The notes below the pieces were generated by a model. It did not search any database and had not been told where the DNA came from. It was given only the letters and a program-made list of their open reading frames with translations. 58,117 nt of DNA, taken from NCBI GenBank assembly GCA_014653835.1, contig JACWDY010000006.1:1-58117 (forward strand), read 5' to 3'. This stretch comes from Pelagibacterales bacterium SAG-MED28 (GTDB taxonomy: Bacteria; Pseudomonadota; Alphaproteobacteria; Pelagibacterales; Pelagibacteraceae). Positions 16,571-25,449 of this stretch are shown here, piece after piece. Position numbers and translations under genes: made by a program. Within the stretch, counting starts at the first letter, position 1. Every line of letters starts with the position of its first letter.

Positions 16571-17572
16571 ATGTCAGAAAAATTTAAAGCGATTATTATA
16601 GATAATCAAAACGATAAATTCTCAAGAGATATTAAAGAAATTGACACTACTCATCTAAAGGACGGAAACGTTTTAGTAAAAGTTGATTATTCAAGTTTAA
16701 ATTTCAAAGACGCGATGATTTTAAATGATGGCGGACGAATAGTAAGAAAATTTCCTTTTGTTCCAGGAATAGATTTTTCAGGTACAGTCGTTGAAAGTGA
16801 AGACAGTAAATTTGTAAAAGATGATAAAGTGATCCTTACAGGTTTTAGGGTTGGAGAGGCTTTTTTTGGAGGCTTTGCACAATATGCAAAAGTTGATTCA
16901 AAATTTTTAGTTAAGATACCAAAAGATTTAAACAGCCATAAAGCGATGATGCTAGGTACGGCTGGATTTACAGCTTTGCTATGTAGTTTTGCCGTAAAAG
17001 CAAAAGAAGAATTATTATTAGGTGAAAAGGTAAAAGATGTTTTAGTTACAGGCGCAACAGGCGGAGTAGGGAGTATTGCGGTGATGATTTTATCAAAAAT
17101 GGGTTATGATGTTCATGCAGTTACAGGAAAAAAAGATAAAAATGATTATCTCAAAGACTTAGGTGCAAAAAATATTATAGAGAGAAAAGAATTTGAAGGC
17201 GAAAGTAAATTACTTGAAAAAGGATTATGGGACGGCGTAGTTGATACTGTTGGTGGCTCCGCATTAACTAAAATTTTTGCTCAAACAAAACCTGGAGGAA
17301 TAGTTGCAGCTTGTGGAAACGCTGGTGGTAATAAAATCAATACAACTGTCATGCCTTTTATAATAAGAGGTGTAAAACTTTGGGGCATAGACTCTTCAGG
17401 CTCATCTCTTAGAAGAAGAGAATTTGTTTGGAGTGAAGCAGCTAAACTAGTCGACTTTTCAAAAGTGCAATCTTTTACAAAAGAGCTTTCTTTTACTGAG
17501 CTTTTAGAAACTTATCCTAAAATTTTAAAAGGAGAATTTTTTGGAAGAGCTATAGTAAATCCAAATAAATAA
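16571..17572 (+). CDS. acuI: YhdH/AcuI-type NADPH oxidoreductase (acrylyl-CoA reductase family)
   Basis: 333 residues of the zinc-free medium-chain dehydrogenase family: YSSLNFKDAMILN, FVPGIDFSGTV, the nucleotide-binding VTGATGGVGSIAV and WGIDSSGSSL. Members reduce acrylyl-CoA to propionyl-CoA, which detoxifies acrylate from DMSP. Substrate in this organism is inferred from family. It follows folE directly and is followed 16 bp later by a LysR regulator, a plausible controller. Confidence 0.82.
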   Translation: MSEKFKAIIIDNQNDKFSRDIKEIDTTHLKDGNVLVKVDYSSLNFKDAMILNDGGRIVRKFPFVPGIDFSGTVVESEDSKFVKDDKVILTGFRVGEAFFGGFAQYAKVDSKFLVKIPKDLNSHKAMMLGTAGFTALLCSFAVKAKEELLLGEKVKDVLVTGATGGVGSIAVMILSKMGYDVHAVTGKKDKNDYLKDLGAKNIIERKEFEGESKLLEKGLWDGVVDTVGGSALTKIFAQTKPGGIVAACGNAGGNKINTTVMPFIIRGVKLWGIDSSGSSLRRREFVWSEAAKLVDFSKVQSFTKELSFTELLETYPKILKGEFFGRAIVNPNK

Positions 17573-17588
17573 ACTATAAAAAATAATC

Positions 17589-18479
17589 ATGGACTGGGAT
17601 AAACTTAAAATTTTTCACACTGTTGCAGAAGCAACAAGTTTTACCAAAGCATCTACTATTCTTAATTTAAGCCAATCAGCAATAAGCCGCCAAATACAGG
17701 CTTTAGAGACTGATTTAAAAGTTCAACTATTTGAAAGACATGCAAGAGGCTTAGTTTTAACAGAAAATGGTGAGTATTTATTTAAGTCTGCTCATGAAGT
17801 TATATCAAAATTAAAAGACGTTGAGTCTAACTTAAGTGGGCATAAAGACAAACTAAATGGAAAGCTAACTGTAACCACAGTTGTAAGTTTTGGTACAACT
17901 TGGCTTACGCCCAGAATAAAAGAATTTATGGATTTACATCCGGATATAGAAATAGAATTAATATTTGATGATAAAGAACTTGATCTGAGCACACGTCAAG
18001 CTGATGTAGCAATTCGAATGAGAAGACCAAAACAACTCAATTTAATTCAAAAAAAGTTTGTTGATTTCAATTATCATATTTATGGTTCAAACGAATACCT
18101 AGAAAAAAATGGTTATCCAAAGTCTTTAAAAGATTTAGATAAACATAAATTTATAACTTACGGCAGAGGGGCTCCATCACCTGTTTATAATCCTGATTGG
18201 GTGTTAAAACACGGAACCAAAGAAGGAAAAAAAAGAAAATCTATTATGAAAGTAAATAGTGTATATGGATTATTATTAGCTGTGCAAAGCGGAGTCGGTC
18301 TCGCTGCTATTCCTGATTATATAGCTCATAATGTAAATAATATAACTAAAGTTTTACCGAGTGAATCTGGTAAGCCAACTGAAACGCATTTCGTTTATCC
18401 AGCATCCCTAAAAAATAATGCAAGATTAATGGCATTTAGAAACTTTATATTTTCAAAAGTAAACGAATGGAAATTCTAA
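17589..18479 (+). CDS. LysR-family transcriptional regulator
   Basis: 296 residues. The N-terminal winged helix-turn-helix (FHTVAEATSFTKASTILNLSQSAISRQIQALE) and the linker FERHARGLVLTENG are typical, followed by a periplasmic-binding-protein-like effector domain with AIPDYIAHN near residue 242. The effector is unknown; the closest upstream gene is the acrylyl-CoA reductase-type gene. The 3' end overlaps rseP by 13 bp. Confidence 0.93.
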   Translation: MDWDKLKIFHTVAEATSFTKASTILNLSQSAISRQIQALETDLKVQLFERHARGLVLTENGEYLFKSAHEVISKLKDVESNLSGHKDKLNGKLTVTTVVSFGTTWLTPRIKEFMDLHPDIEIELIFDDKELDLSTRQADVAIRMRRPKQLNLIQKKFVDFNYHIYGSNEYLEKNGYPKSLKDLDKHKFITYGRGAPSPVYNPDWVLKHGTKEGKKRKSIMKVNSVYGLLLAVQSGVGLAAIPDYIAHNVNNITKVLPSESGKPTETHFVYPASLKNNARLMAFRNFIFSKVNEWKF

Positions 18480-19585
18480 TATCATTTATTATACCTTTTG
18501 TAATACTACTTACAGTTGTAGTTTTTATTCACGAATACGGACATTATTATTTTGCAAAAAAGTATGGTGTTGGAGTTACCGATTTTTCTATAGGGTTTGG
18601 CAAAGAGCTATTTGGTTTTAACGATAAATCTGGAACTAGGTGGAAATTTTGTGCGATACCTCTAGGTGGATACGTAAAATTTTTTGGAGATAGAAATGTT
18701 TTTAGTCAAGCAGAGCAAGAAGAGCTTTTAAAAAAATACAATGAAGAGGATAGAAAAAAGCTTTTCGTGGTTAAACCCCTTTATCAGAGATCTTTAATTG
18801 TGGCAGCAGGACCTTTTGCAAATTTTCTATTAGCTATAGTAATATTCGCATTTATTTATATGGTTGCGGGTAAAGATTTTACTCCAGCTCAAATTCAAGA
18901 AGTTCAGCCTGAAAGTCCAGCATTTGTTGCAGGTATTAAATCTGGAGATGTAATTAAGTCAATTAATAATAACGAAGTCAACAGCATTATGGAAGTATCA
19001 GCTTTTATAAACTCTTCCTCATCTAAGACGATAAAAATTAAGATACTGAGAAATGATAACGAACTGGATTTTAATGTTAATCCAAAATTTATAAAAGGAG
19101 AGGACTCACTAGGAAATAAAATCAATAAGAAAATAATAGGTATTAAAGTCGCCCCTTTAAATAATGAAATTGAAAGGCAAAGGCTAGGGCCAGCAACAGC
19201 TATATTTTATGCTGTAAAAGAAACATGGTTTGTAATTCGTGCTTCCTGGGAATTTGTGATTTCTATGTTCAAAGGTACTGGAGATACTTCTCAATTAGGA
19301 GGACCAATTAAGATTGCTAAGATTTCTGGACAAGTTGCTAAATTAGGTTTTATAGCTTTTTTAAGCATCATGGCCTATATCTCTATTAGTTTAGGATTTA
19401 TAAATCTATTTCCAATACCCATGTTGGATGGCGGACATCTAATGTTTTATGCTTTTGAAAAAATATTAGGAAGACCCCTTACTCAAAAAACACAAGAGGG
19501 ACTCTTTCGAATCGGGTTGTTTTTGTTACTTTCTCTAATGTTTTTTACTACATTTAATGATCTCAAGGATTTAGGCTTATTTTAA
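18467..19585 (+). CDS. rseP: RIP site-2 metalloprotease RseP
   Basis: 372-residue intramembrane zinc protease that normally cleaves anti-sigma factors and leftover signal peptides. It has the zinc motif HEYGH at residues 23-27 in the first membrane helix, a PDZ domain about 125-200 (PAFVAGIKSGDVIKSIN), and the third zinc ligand in NLFPIPMLDGGHL, then a final membrane helix. The start overlaps the lysR end. It is followed by a 147-bp spacer before the HU gene. Confidence 0.94.
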   Translation: MEILISFIIPFVILLTVVVFIHEYGHYYFAKKYGVGVTDFSIGFGKELFGFNDKSGTRWKFCAIPLGGYVKFFGDRNVFSQAEQEELLKKYNEEDRKKLFVVKPLYQRSLIVAAGPFANFLLAIVIFAFIYMVAGKDFTPAQIQEVQPESPAFVAGIKSGDVIKSINNNEVNSIMEVSAFINSSSSKTIKIKILRNDNELDFNVNPKFIKGEDSLGNKINKKIIGIKVAPLNNEIERQRLGPATAIFYAVKETWFVIRASWEFVISMFKGTGDTSQLGGPIKIAKISGQVAKLGFIAFLSIMAYISISLGFINLFPIPMLDGGHLMFYAFEKILGRPLTQKTQEGLFRIGLFLLLSLMFFTTFNDLKDLGLF

Positions 19586-19732
19586 GCCGTTTTTTTTGGT
19601 CAAAAAAGTTAATAAAATCAACGTTTATTTTACATACAATATATAGTGTTAACATTTACGTGAAACACTAAAAAAATGTTGATTTTATTGGATTTTTTTG
19701 CAGATTAGAAAGTAACTAAAAAAGGGGCATAA

Positions 19733-20008
19733 ATGAACAAAAAACAACTAGTAGCAAAAATATCGTCAACTTTGGGTCAAAGTAAAGCTGATGCTGAGAG
19801 AACTTTTGACTCGATAACGACTATAATACTGGATGCTTTGAAAAATGACGATACTGTCAAAATAGCAGGTTTTGGTACTTATAAAGTGGCCAAAAGAAAA
19901 GCTAGAGTGGGCAGAAACCCAAGAACTGGTGAGTCTATTCAAATATCTGCATCTCAAAAAGTTAAGTTTTTACCAGCTAAAAGCTTAAAAGAAATGTTTA
20001 ATAAGTAA
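19733..20008 (+). CDS. HU-family nucleoid protein
   Basis: 91 residues, full length, with the DNA-binding arm GRNPRTGESIQI and the core AGFGTYKVAKRKAR. Bends and compacts DNA as a dimer. Preceded by a strong AAAGGGG ribosome-binding tract and a 147-bp AT-rich leader, consistent with its own promoter, and followed by a perfect 14-bp hairpin. Confidence 0.95.
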   Translation: MNKKQLVAKISSTLGQSKADAERTFDSITTIILDALKNDDTVKIAGFGTYKVAKRKARVGRNPRTGESIQISASQKVKFLPAKSLKEMFNK

Positions 20009-20015
20009 ACTTTAT

Positions 20016-20050
20016 TTTAATAGCTCTCGTTTTTAGCGAGAGCTATTAAA
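20016..20050 (+). terminator. Perfect hairpin after HU gene
   Basis: A 14-bp perfect inverted repeat (20016-20029 with 20037-20050, core AATAGCTCTCG) around a 7-nt loop begins 7 bp after the HU stop. The T content after it is modest, so it may act as a terminator or mRNA stabiliser. Confidence 0.75.
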
Positions 20051-20115
20051 TTTAAACATACTAAAAATACCCTCTTATCATTGCATTTTCGGCATAGCTA
20101 ATTCCAAGTCATATC

Positions 20116-20133
20116 AATTCAATTCTTTGAATT
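20116..20133. promoter_or_regulatory. AATTCAA/TTGAATT dyad upstream of first amt
   Basis: A perfect 7-bp inverted repeat with a 4-nt centre, 43 bp upstream of the first amt ATG. A TATAGA element starts 8 bp after it. It could be an operator for nitrogen control; no regulator is identified. Confidence 0.3.
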
Positions 20134-20176
20134 ATCACAGTATAGAATCTCTTTATTCAAACAGGGAGAAATAATT

Positions 20177-21469
20177 ATGAAAAAATACATTGGTTACTTT
20201 TTTGCAGGTGCAGCCATTTACTTTGGTTTTGCTGGTTTAGGTTACGCCGAAACTACAGTATCTGCGGAAGTACAATACATATTCAATACTATATTATTTT
20301 TGATGTCAGGTTTCTTGGTCATGTGGATGGCCGCAGGTTTTGCAATGTTAGAGTCGGGATTAGTTACATCTAAATCTGTATCTGCAATCTGTGCAAAAAA
20401 TATAGGACTATATTCAATCGCTGGAGTAATGTTCTGGTTGGTTGGTTACAATTTAGCATACGGTATTCCAGAAGGTGGATACATTGGAACATTCACTCCA
20501 TGGAGTGATGCTTCATCAGTAGATACAGGTTATTCAGACGGATCAGACTGGTTTTTCCAGATGGTATTCTGTGCAACGACAATGTCAATTGTATCTGGAA
20601 CTTTAGCTGAAAGAATTAAAATTTGGCCGTTCTTCTTATTTGCTGCAATTTTAACTGGGATTATCTATCCAATTCAAATGGGTTGGCAGTGGGGTGGCGG
20701 ATGGTTATCAGCCGCTGGTTTCTCAGACTTTGCTGGTTCAACATTAGTACATGCTGCAGGTGGTTCTGCCGCTTTAGCAGGTGCAATTGTACTTGGAGCA
20801 AGAACTGGAAGATTTAGCTCAAGTGGTGGAACAAAAGCTATGCCACCGTTTGCTGCATCATCAATACCTTTAGCAACCTTGGGAGTATTTATACTTTGGT
20901 TAGGTTGGTTCGGTTTTAATGGTGGTTCACAATTAGCTGCAGGAACATTAGAAGATGTTTCTTCAGTAGCTACAATTTATATCAATACAAACTTAGCTGC
21001 CGGTGGTGGTGTTTTAACTGCTGCAGTAGTTTCAAGATTAATTGGTGGAAAAACAGATGTTGTAATGATGTTAAACGGTGCGATTGCAGGATTAGTAGCA
21101 ATCACAGCGGAACCATTAGCACCTACTCCATTAGCTGCGATATTTATCGGAGCAATTGGTGGATTAGTAATGTACTTCTCAACTCAACTTTTATTTAAGT
21201 TAAAAATAGATGATGTAGTTGGGGCGATACCAGCACACTTAGTTGCAGGTGTTTGGGGTACTTTAGCAGTTCCATTAACAAATGGAGATACTTCATTTGG
21301 AGCTCAGTTCTTAGGAACAATTTCAGTAGTAGTATTCGTATTTGTCGTATCACTAATAGTGTTCCAAATTATGAAAGCTACGATCGGTCTAAGAATCAGT
21401 AAAGAAGCTGAAAAACTTGGAACAGATAAAGCTGAAATCGGAGTGATAGCTTACGGTATCAGAGATTAA
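20177..21469 (+). CDS. amt: Ammonium transporter, first copy
   Basis: 430 residues, Amt/Mep family channel in the inner membrane. It begins with a signal-peptide-like segment (to about residue 24) and then eleven predicted helices. The two pore histidines lie in STLVHAAGG and AIPAHLVAG; FAMLESGLV and GWFGFNGGSQ are family motifs. The conserved tail ends GVIAYGIRD. The ribosome site GGGAGAAA precedes the ATG. A strong hairpin follows and a second amt lies 160 bp downstream. Confidence 0.96.
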   Translation: MKKYIGYFFAGAAIYFGFAGLGYAETTVSAEVQYIFNTILFLMSGFLVMWMAAGFAMLESGLVTSKSVSAICAKNIGLYSIAGVMFWLVGYNLAYGIPEGGYIGTFTPWSDASSVDTGYSDGSDWFFQMVFCATTMSIVSGTLAERIKIWPFFLFAAILTGIIYPIQMGWQWGGGWLSAAGFSDFAGSTLVHAAGGSAALAGAIVLGARTGRFSSSGGTKAMPPFAASSIPLATLGVFILWLGWFGFNGGSQLAAGTLEDVSSVATIYINTNLAAGGGVLTAAVVSRLIGGKTDVVMMLNGAIAGLVAITAEPLAPTPLAAIFIGAIGGLVMYFSTQLLFKLKIDDVVGAIPAHLVAGVWGTLAVPLTNGDTSFGAQFLGTISVVVFVFVVSLIVFQIMKATIGLRISKEAEKLGTDKAEIGVIAYGIRD

Positions 21470-21504
21470 TAAATAATTCCCTCCCTCGTTAGTTGGGATA
21501 AATT

Positions 21505-21541
21505 ATAAGGCCTGGTTGCGCCCCCCCGCACCAGGCCTTAT
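21505..21541 (+). terminator. Terminator hairpin with C7 loop between the two amt genes
   Basis: A 12-bp stem (21505-21516 with 21530-21541, core AAGGCCTGGT) closes a 13-nt loop containing seven C residues (21521-21527), followed by a T-rich run. It is a good intrinsic terminator for the first amt. The C7 loop is complementary to the G9 tract at 21618-21626. Confidence 0.85.
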
Positions 21542-21617
21542 TTATTTTACGCATGACTAGTATGCATTTAAAACATAATTAAAACTTCATTATTTTGATA
21601 TTTCATTGGCAACAAAA

Positions 21618-21626
21618 GGGGGGGGG
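21618..21626 (+). promoter_or_regulatory. G9 homopolymer serving as ribosome-binding site of second amt
   Basis: Nine consecutive G residues end 3 nt before the ATG at 21630. In such an AT-rich sequence this tract is exceptional. It stands where the Shine-Dalgarno sequence should be, and decides the start at 21630 over an in-frame TTG at 21606. Confidence 0.7.
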
Positions 21627-21629
21627 ACA

Positions 21630-22919
21630 ATGAAAAAATTAACTTTCATTTTTTTAGGTTGTATTTTTGCACTATTTTATAATGTTAATAGTTTTGCTCA
21701 AACTACAATGTCTCAAGAGGGACAATATATTTTTAACTCATTAGGTTTCTATATTGGTGGAGTACTAGTTGCCTTCATGGCGGCTGGTTTTTGTATGCTA
21801 GAGAGTGGTTTAGTTACCACTAAGAGTGTCTCGACAATTGCCGCTAAAAATATAGGTAAATTTGCTATTTGTTCACTGATATTTTTTTTGGTGGGTTACA
21901 ATTTAGCTTACGGAGTGCCAGAAGGGGGCTTCATGGGTTCATTTTCAATTTGGACTGATACCACAGATGCTGAAACAGGTTATTCAGGATATTCAGACTG
22001 GTTTTTTCAAACTATGTTTGTTTGCGCAACCGCTTCAATCGTATCCGGAGCTGTGGCAGAGAGGATCAAGATTTGGCCTTTCTTCATTTTTGCTGCAATT
22101 ATGGCTGGAGTGATTTATCCAATATCTATGGGATGGCAATGGGGCGGCGGTTGGTTAGCAACATCTGGGTTTTCTGATTTTGCTGGATCGACACTTGTCC
22201 ACGCTTGTGGTGGAGCAGCAGCCTTAGCCGGAATAATAGTTTTAGGCGCAAGAGAGGGAAGATTTGGAAGCAGAGGTGAAAAAAAATCTATGCAGCCTTT
22301 TGCAGCCTCAAGTATTCCGTTAGTAACTCTAGGGACTTTCTTACTTTGGTTTGGATGGTTTGGATTCAATGGTTTTAGCCAATTAGCAATGGGTACATTT
22401 GATGATGTAAACGCTATTTCAAAAATCGCTGTTAACACACATTTAGCTGGTGCAGCTGGAACAGTAACAGGTGCTGCGTTAACAAGATTGATCGGTGGAA
22501 AAACTGATATTGTCATGATGTTAAACGGTGCTTTAGCAGGTCTTGTTGCAATTACAGCTGAGCCTTTAACGCCAGGACCTATCACTGCAATGATAATTGG
22601 ATCAATTGGAGCAGTAATTATGTATTACGGAACTAAGTTGTTAGAAAATTTTGGATTAGACGATGTAGTTGGAGCAATTCCAGTACATATGTTTGCTGGA
22701 ATTTTTGGAACATTAGTTGTCCCATTTACAAACGCAGACACATCATTTGGCACTCAATTAATTGGTGTTATTTCAGTATGTGTTTTTAGCTTCGTGTTGT
22801 CTTGGATTACTTTCAGCACCTTAAAATCAACAGTCGGACTTAGAATAAGTAGAGCTGCTGAAAAACAAGGTACAGATAAGGCAGAAGTAGGCGTAATAGC
22901 TTATTCAATAAGAGACTAA
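21630..22919 (+). CDS. amt: Ammonium transporter, second copy
   Basis: 429 residues, clearly a tandem paralogue of the preceding Amt. A signal peptide ends near SFAQ. Pore histidines lie in STLVHACGG and AIPVHMFAG; FCMLESGLV and the tail LRISRAAEKQGTDKAE match the first copy. Start chosen at the ATG just after the G9 tract. The two copies differ most in the N-terminus and the third quarter, so they may differ in affinity or regulation. A strong hairpin follows the stop. Confidence 0.96.
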   Translation: MKKLTFIFLGCIFALFYNVNSFAQTTMSQEGQYIFNSLGFYIGGVLVAFMAAGFCMLESGLVTTKSVSTIAAKNIGKFAICSLIFFLVGYNLAYGVPEGGFMGSFSIWTDTTDAETGYSGYSDWFFQTMFVCATASIVSGAVAERIKIWPFFIFAAIMAGVIYPISMGWQWGGGWLATSGFSDFAGSTLVHACGGAAALAGIIVLGAREGRFGSRGEKKSMQPFAASSIPLVTLGTFLLWFGWFGFNGFSQLAMGTFDDVNAISKIAVNTHLAGAAGTVTGAALTRLIGGKTDIVMMLNGALAGLVAITAEPLTPGPITAMIIGSIGAVIMYYGTKLLENFGLDDVVGAIPVHMFAGIFGTLVVPFTNADTSFGTQLIGVISVCVFSFVLSWITFSTLKSTVGLRISRAAEKQGTDKAEVGVIAYSIRD

Positions 22920-22935
22920 TAATAAAAATTAAAAT

Positions 22936-22959
22936 AAAGGCCCGATTGTTCGGGCCTTT
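22936..22959. terminator. Bidirectional terminator between amt and bcp
   Basis: A 10-bp perfect stem AAAGGCCCGA/TCGGGCCTTT around a TTGT loop, with A-rich sequence on the left and T-rich sequence on the right. It can serve both the amt gene and the convergent bcp gene, whose stop codon touches the right arm. Confidence 0.88.
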
Positions 22960-23420
22960 TACTTATAAGATTTTACAAATTCGTAAACTTCTTGGGCGTG
23001 ATCTTTAACTCTGACATTTGACCAAATTTTTTTAATTTTGCCTTTATCTATAAAAATAGTTGATCTTATTGTCCCAAGAAATTTCTTTCCCATAAAAGAT
23101 TTTGTTCCCCAAATTCTATATTTTTTTTGTATTTTAATGTCAATATCTGAAAGTAATTCAAAAGGAACTTTATATTTTTTTTTAAATTTTTCGTGACTTT
23201 CTAAGGAGTCTTTTGAAATTCCAACTAACTCACACTTTATTTTCTTAAACTTTTTATAAAGTTTTGAAAAATCTTTAGTTTCAATAGTGCATCCCGGGGT
23301 ATCATCTTTAGGATAAAAATAAATTAATAATTTACCTTTAATATTTTTTAAGTCAAAATTAATTTTACTTGTACTAGGTAATTTAAAAGATGGAGCTTTT
23401 TTATTTTCTTTAATCTTCAC
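22959..23420 (-). CDS. bcp: Bcp/PrxQ-type peroxiredoxin
   Basis: Thiol peroxidase. The peroxidatic Cys is in DDTPGCTIET (C44). The usual resolving Cys five residues later is replaced by Lys, so it probably works as a 1-Cys enzyme or with an external thiol. I start it at GTG 23420 (153 residues), which matches family length; the open frame extends 22 codons further into the upstream glycosyltransferase gene without homology. It overlaps that gene by 11 bp. Confidence 0.85.
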   Translation of the reverse strand: MKIKENKKAPSFKLPSTSKINFDLKNIKGKLLIYFYPKDDTPGCTIETKDFSKLYKKFKKIKCELVGISKDSLESHEKFKKKYKVPFELLSDIDIKIQKKYRIWGTKSFMGKKFLGTIRSTIFIDKGKIKKIWSNVRVKDHAQEVYEFVKSYK

Positions 23421-24423
23421 TATTTTCCCATAATTTTTTTGCGTCAACCAAAGGAGAAATTCCAAAAATTGAGTTAATGTTCGCACAATGGATAGCTAAG
23501 GAGGGTATAGGAGATAAGCATGGATTTGAGGTATAAATTTTGTGCAAAGGTTCTTCCCAAGGATCAGTCCACTCAATACCCATTTTTTCTAAAGTATCGT
23601 AATATTTTAAAATTAATTTTCTGCTTGTCATGAAAGTTACTAAACTTTCAGATACCAGTCGCCAATGATTTTTCTCACCTAAATAAATCTTTGTATTTTC
23701 GTCTTTTGTATAAAGGTAGGGATAATCTGAAGGCAGCAAAACTAAATCTTTGGAGAAAATTGTATTGAACTTTTCATAAGCAAGAATCATCTCAGTAAGC
23801 GCATTAGTAGAATGAATATAGTCATCCTCAACAAAATAAATTATATCGGCCTCTTCTTTTTTGGCAATCGTCAGAGAATTATAAAAATTTGCCATATTAG
23901 AAAATTTTGCCTTTGAATAACCTTGCTTAATTTTATTTTCAAATTTTTTAAGATTTATAGAAATAAACTTATTTTGAATATTAGATTGTTCAAGAATTTT
24001 TTTAATCTGATTAATGTCTTCCTCTGGGGAATTAGTATCAGTAACTATTAACTCAAATTTTATATCATTAAATTTGTTAGAAGCTGCTTTTATAGACTTT
24101 GTCAATGATCTGAGAGTTCTAAAAGTATATTCATTTTTTTCATTATCAAAAATTCTTTTTTTATTTTGATCCATTATCAGTTCAGAAGTGCAAGATCTAA
24201 GTATAATTTTTATAGAGTTAATCTTATTTTTAATATTAATTTGACCCAGAGGGATAGTTATAGACTTTTCACCTTGTACAGATAAAGTTTCATTTAAATC
24301 TTTATTAAGAGTTGGAGAACTAAAACTCGATTGATCTATAATTTCAAAACCTACTAATCTGCAGAATTTGATAAATACCCTTTTTAAAAAATTAGTTTTT
24401 TGAGTATTTTTTATTTTTTTCAT
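23410..24423 (-). CDS. GT-A-type glycosyltransferase-like protein
   Basis: 337 residues. The central and C-terminal part looks like a nucleotide-sugar transferase fold: alternating strands and helices, with IIYFVEDDYIHS near residue 190 as a DxD-like metal site, and IEWTDPWEEPLHKIY near the end. The N-terminal 100 residues, starting with a basic segment, are not recognised. Donor and acceptor unknown. Divergent from the rhodanese gene by 38 bp. Confidence 0.6.
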   Translation of the reverse strand: MKKIKNTQKTNFLKRVFIKFCRLVGFEIIDQSSFSSPTLNKDLNETLSVQGEKSITIPLGQINIKNKINSIKIILRSCTSELIMDQNKKRIFDNEKNEYTFRTLRSLTKSIKAASNKFNDIKFELIVTDTNSPEEDINQIKKILEQSNIQNKFISINLKKFENKIKQGYSKAKFSNMANFYNSLTIAKKEEADIIYFVEDDYIHSTNALTEMILAYEKFNTIFSKDLVLLPSDYPYLYTKDENTKIYLGEKNHWRLVSESLVTFMTSRKLILKYYDTLEKMGIEWTDPWEEPLHKIYTSNPCLSPIPSLAIHCANINSIFGISPLVDAKKLWENSED

Positions 24424-24461
24424 TATGACTAATTGTATATATTAGTTTATATTTGAGTTCT

Positions 24462-24860
24462 ATGAACATAAAATCATCTCAACAACTTGTAAAAGAAGCC
24501 CAAAAAAATATAGAGACATTGAACTCTGATGAGATAAAAAAATTATTAAAAAATAATGAGATTACTTTAATAGATGTAAGGGATATTCGCGAACTTTGGA
24601 AAGAGGGAACAATAGAAAATTCAAAACATATACCAAGAGGTATGCTAGAATTTTGGCTAGATCCAGAAAGCACATATTACCAAAATAACAAAATTCAGAA
24701 TATAAAAAAAATGGTATTATTCTGTGCACTTGGATGGCGGTCCGCTTTAGCAACAAAATCTTTAGTGGAAATGGGTTTCAAAAATGTTGCACATGTTGAT
24801 GGTGGATTCGATGCTTTAAAGAAAAGTGGATTGAAAGTCGTAACAAAAGAAAAAAAATAA
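24462..24860 (+). CDS. Rhodanese-domain protein
   Basis: 132 residues, a single rhodanese domain: TLIDVRDIRELWKEGTIENS, HIPRG, and the active-site loop beginning with the Cys of LFCALGWRSA, followed by GFKNVAHVDGGF. Transfers sulfane sulfur or serves a related thiol role. Start at ATG 24462 rather than a TTG three codons upstream. It ends 1 bp before the convergent DsbA-like gene. Confidence 0.9.
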   Translation: MNIKSSQQLVKEAQKNIETLNSDEIKKLLKNNEITLIDVRDIRELWKEGTIENSKHIPRGMLEFWLDPESTYYQNNKIQNIKKMVLFCALGWRSALATKSLVEMGFKNVAHVDGGFDALKKSGLKVVTKEKK

Positions 24861-24861
24861 T

Positions 24862-25449
24862 TTATTTATTTGCTTCTTTTAAAGCAAATTCAATTCTATC
24901 TTGACCCCAGAAAATTTTATTATTAACAACAAATGTGGGTGCGCCAAAAACTCCTTTTTCATACGCATCATTGGTTTTTTTTCTAAGAAGGTCTTTAATT
25001 AATGAAGAAGTTGTTCTTAACGAAAATGTTTTAGGGTTTATATTTAAATTTTGTAAAATTTTTTGTATTACTATCGCATCATTCATATTTAATCCGTCTT
25101 GCCAAATGGCATTAAATATATTGTCTATATAATATTTTTTTATATTATCTTCCTCTGCAACCAAAACACCTCTCATTAAGTTTAAGCTTCTTATTGGAAA
25201 ATATGAATTAAATTTAAATCTAATATTATTTTTTTCGGCGATTAGTTTGCAGTCTCGAACCATATGCTTTGCTTTAGCTGGAATAAAAGCAGGAGCTTTA
25301 ATACCATGTAAATTATGAAGTCCACCTAAAAGAACAGGTTTATAAATTATTTTTATACCCTCCTTATTTTCTATTTTTCTTATTTGTTTGTGAGCAAGAA
25401 ATGAGTAAGGGCTGATGAAATCAAAATAAAATTCTAATGGCTTAATCAT
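24862..25449 (-). CDS. DsbA-family 2-hydroxychromene-2-carboxylate isomerase-like protein
   Basis: 195 residues from the ATG at 25449, chosen because the motif EFYFDFISPYSFLA must be near the N-terminus. The Ser of SPYS replaces the CxxC Cys of DsbA, as in the glutathione-dependent HCCA isomerase/kappa-GST group. FGAPTFVVNNKIFWGQDRI near the end is the cis-Pro loop. Physiological substrate unknown. It overlaps the upstream ABA4-like gene by 8 bp. Confidence 0.85.
   Translation of the reverse strand: MIKPLEFYFDFISPYSFLAHKQIRKIENKEGIKIIYKPVLLGGLHNLHGIKAPAFIPAKAKHMVRDCKLIAEKNNIRFKFNSYFPIRSLNLMRGVLVAEEDNIKKYYIDNIFNAIWQDGLNMNDAIVIQKILQNLNINPKTFSLRTTSSLIKDLLRKKTNDAYEKGVFGAPTFVVNNKIFWGQDRIEFALKEANK

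Noticed and set aside
21606-21629. TTG at 21606 as start of the second amt
   Set aside because: The extension contains the G9 tract translated as glycines; the ATG directly after this tract gives a normal signal peptide.
22115-22585. Long open frame opposite the second amt
   Set aside because: Proline- and alanine-rich, no family pattern, and fully antisense to a well-conserved transporter; an artefact of codon use.
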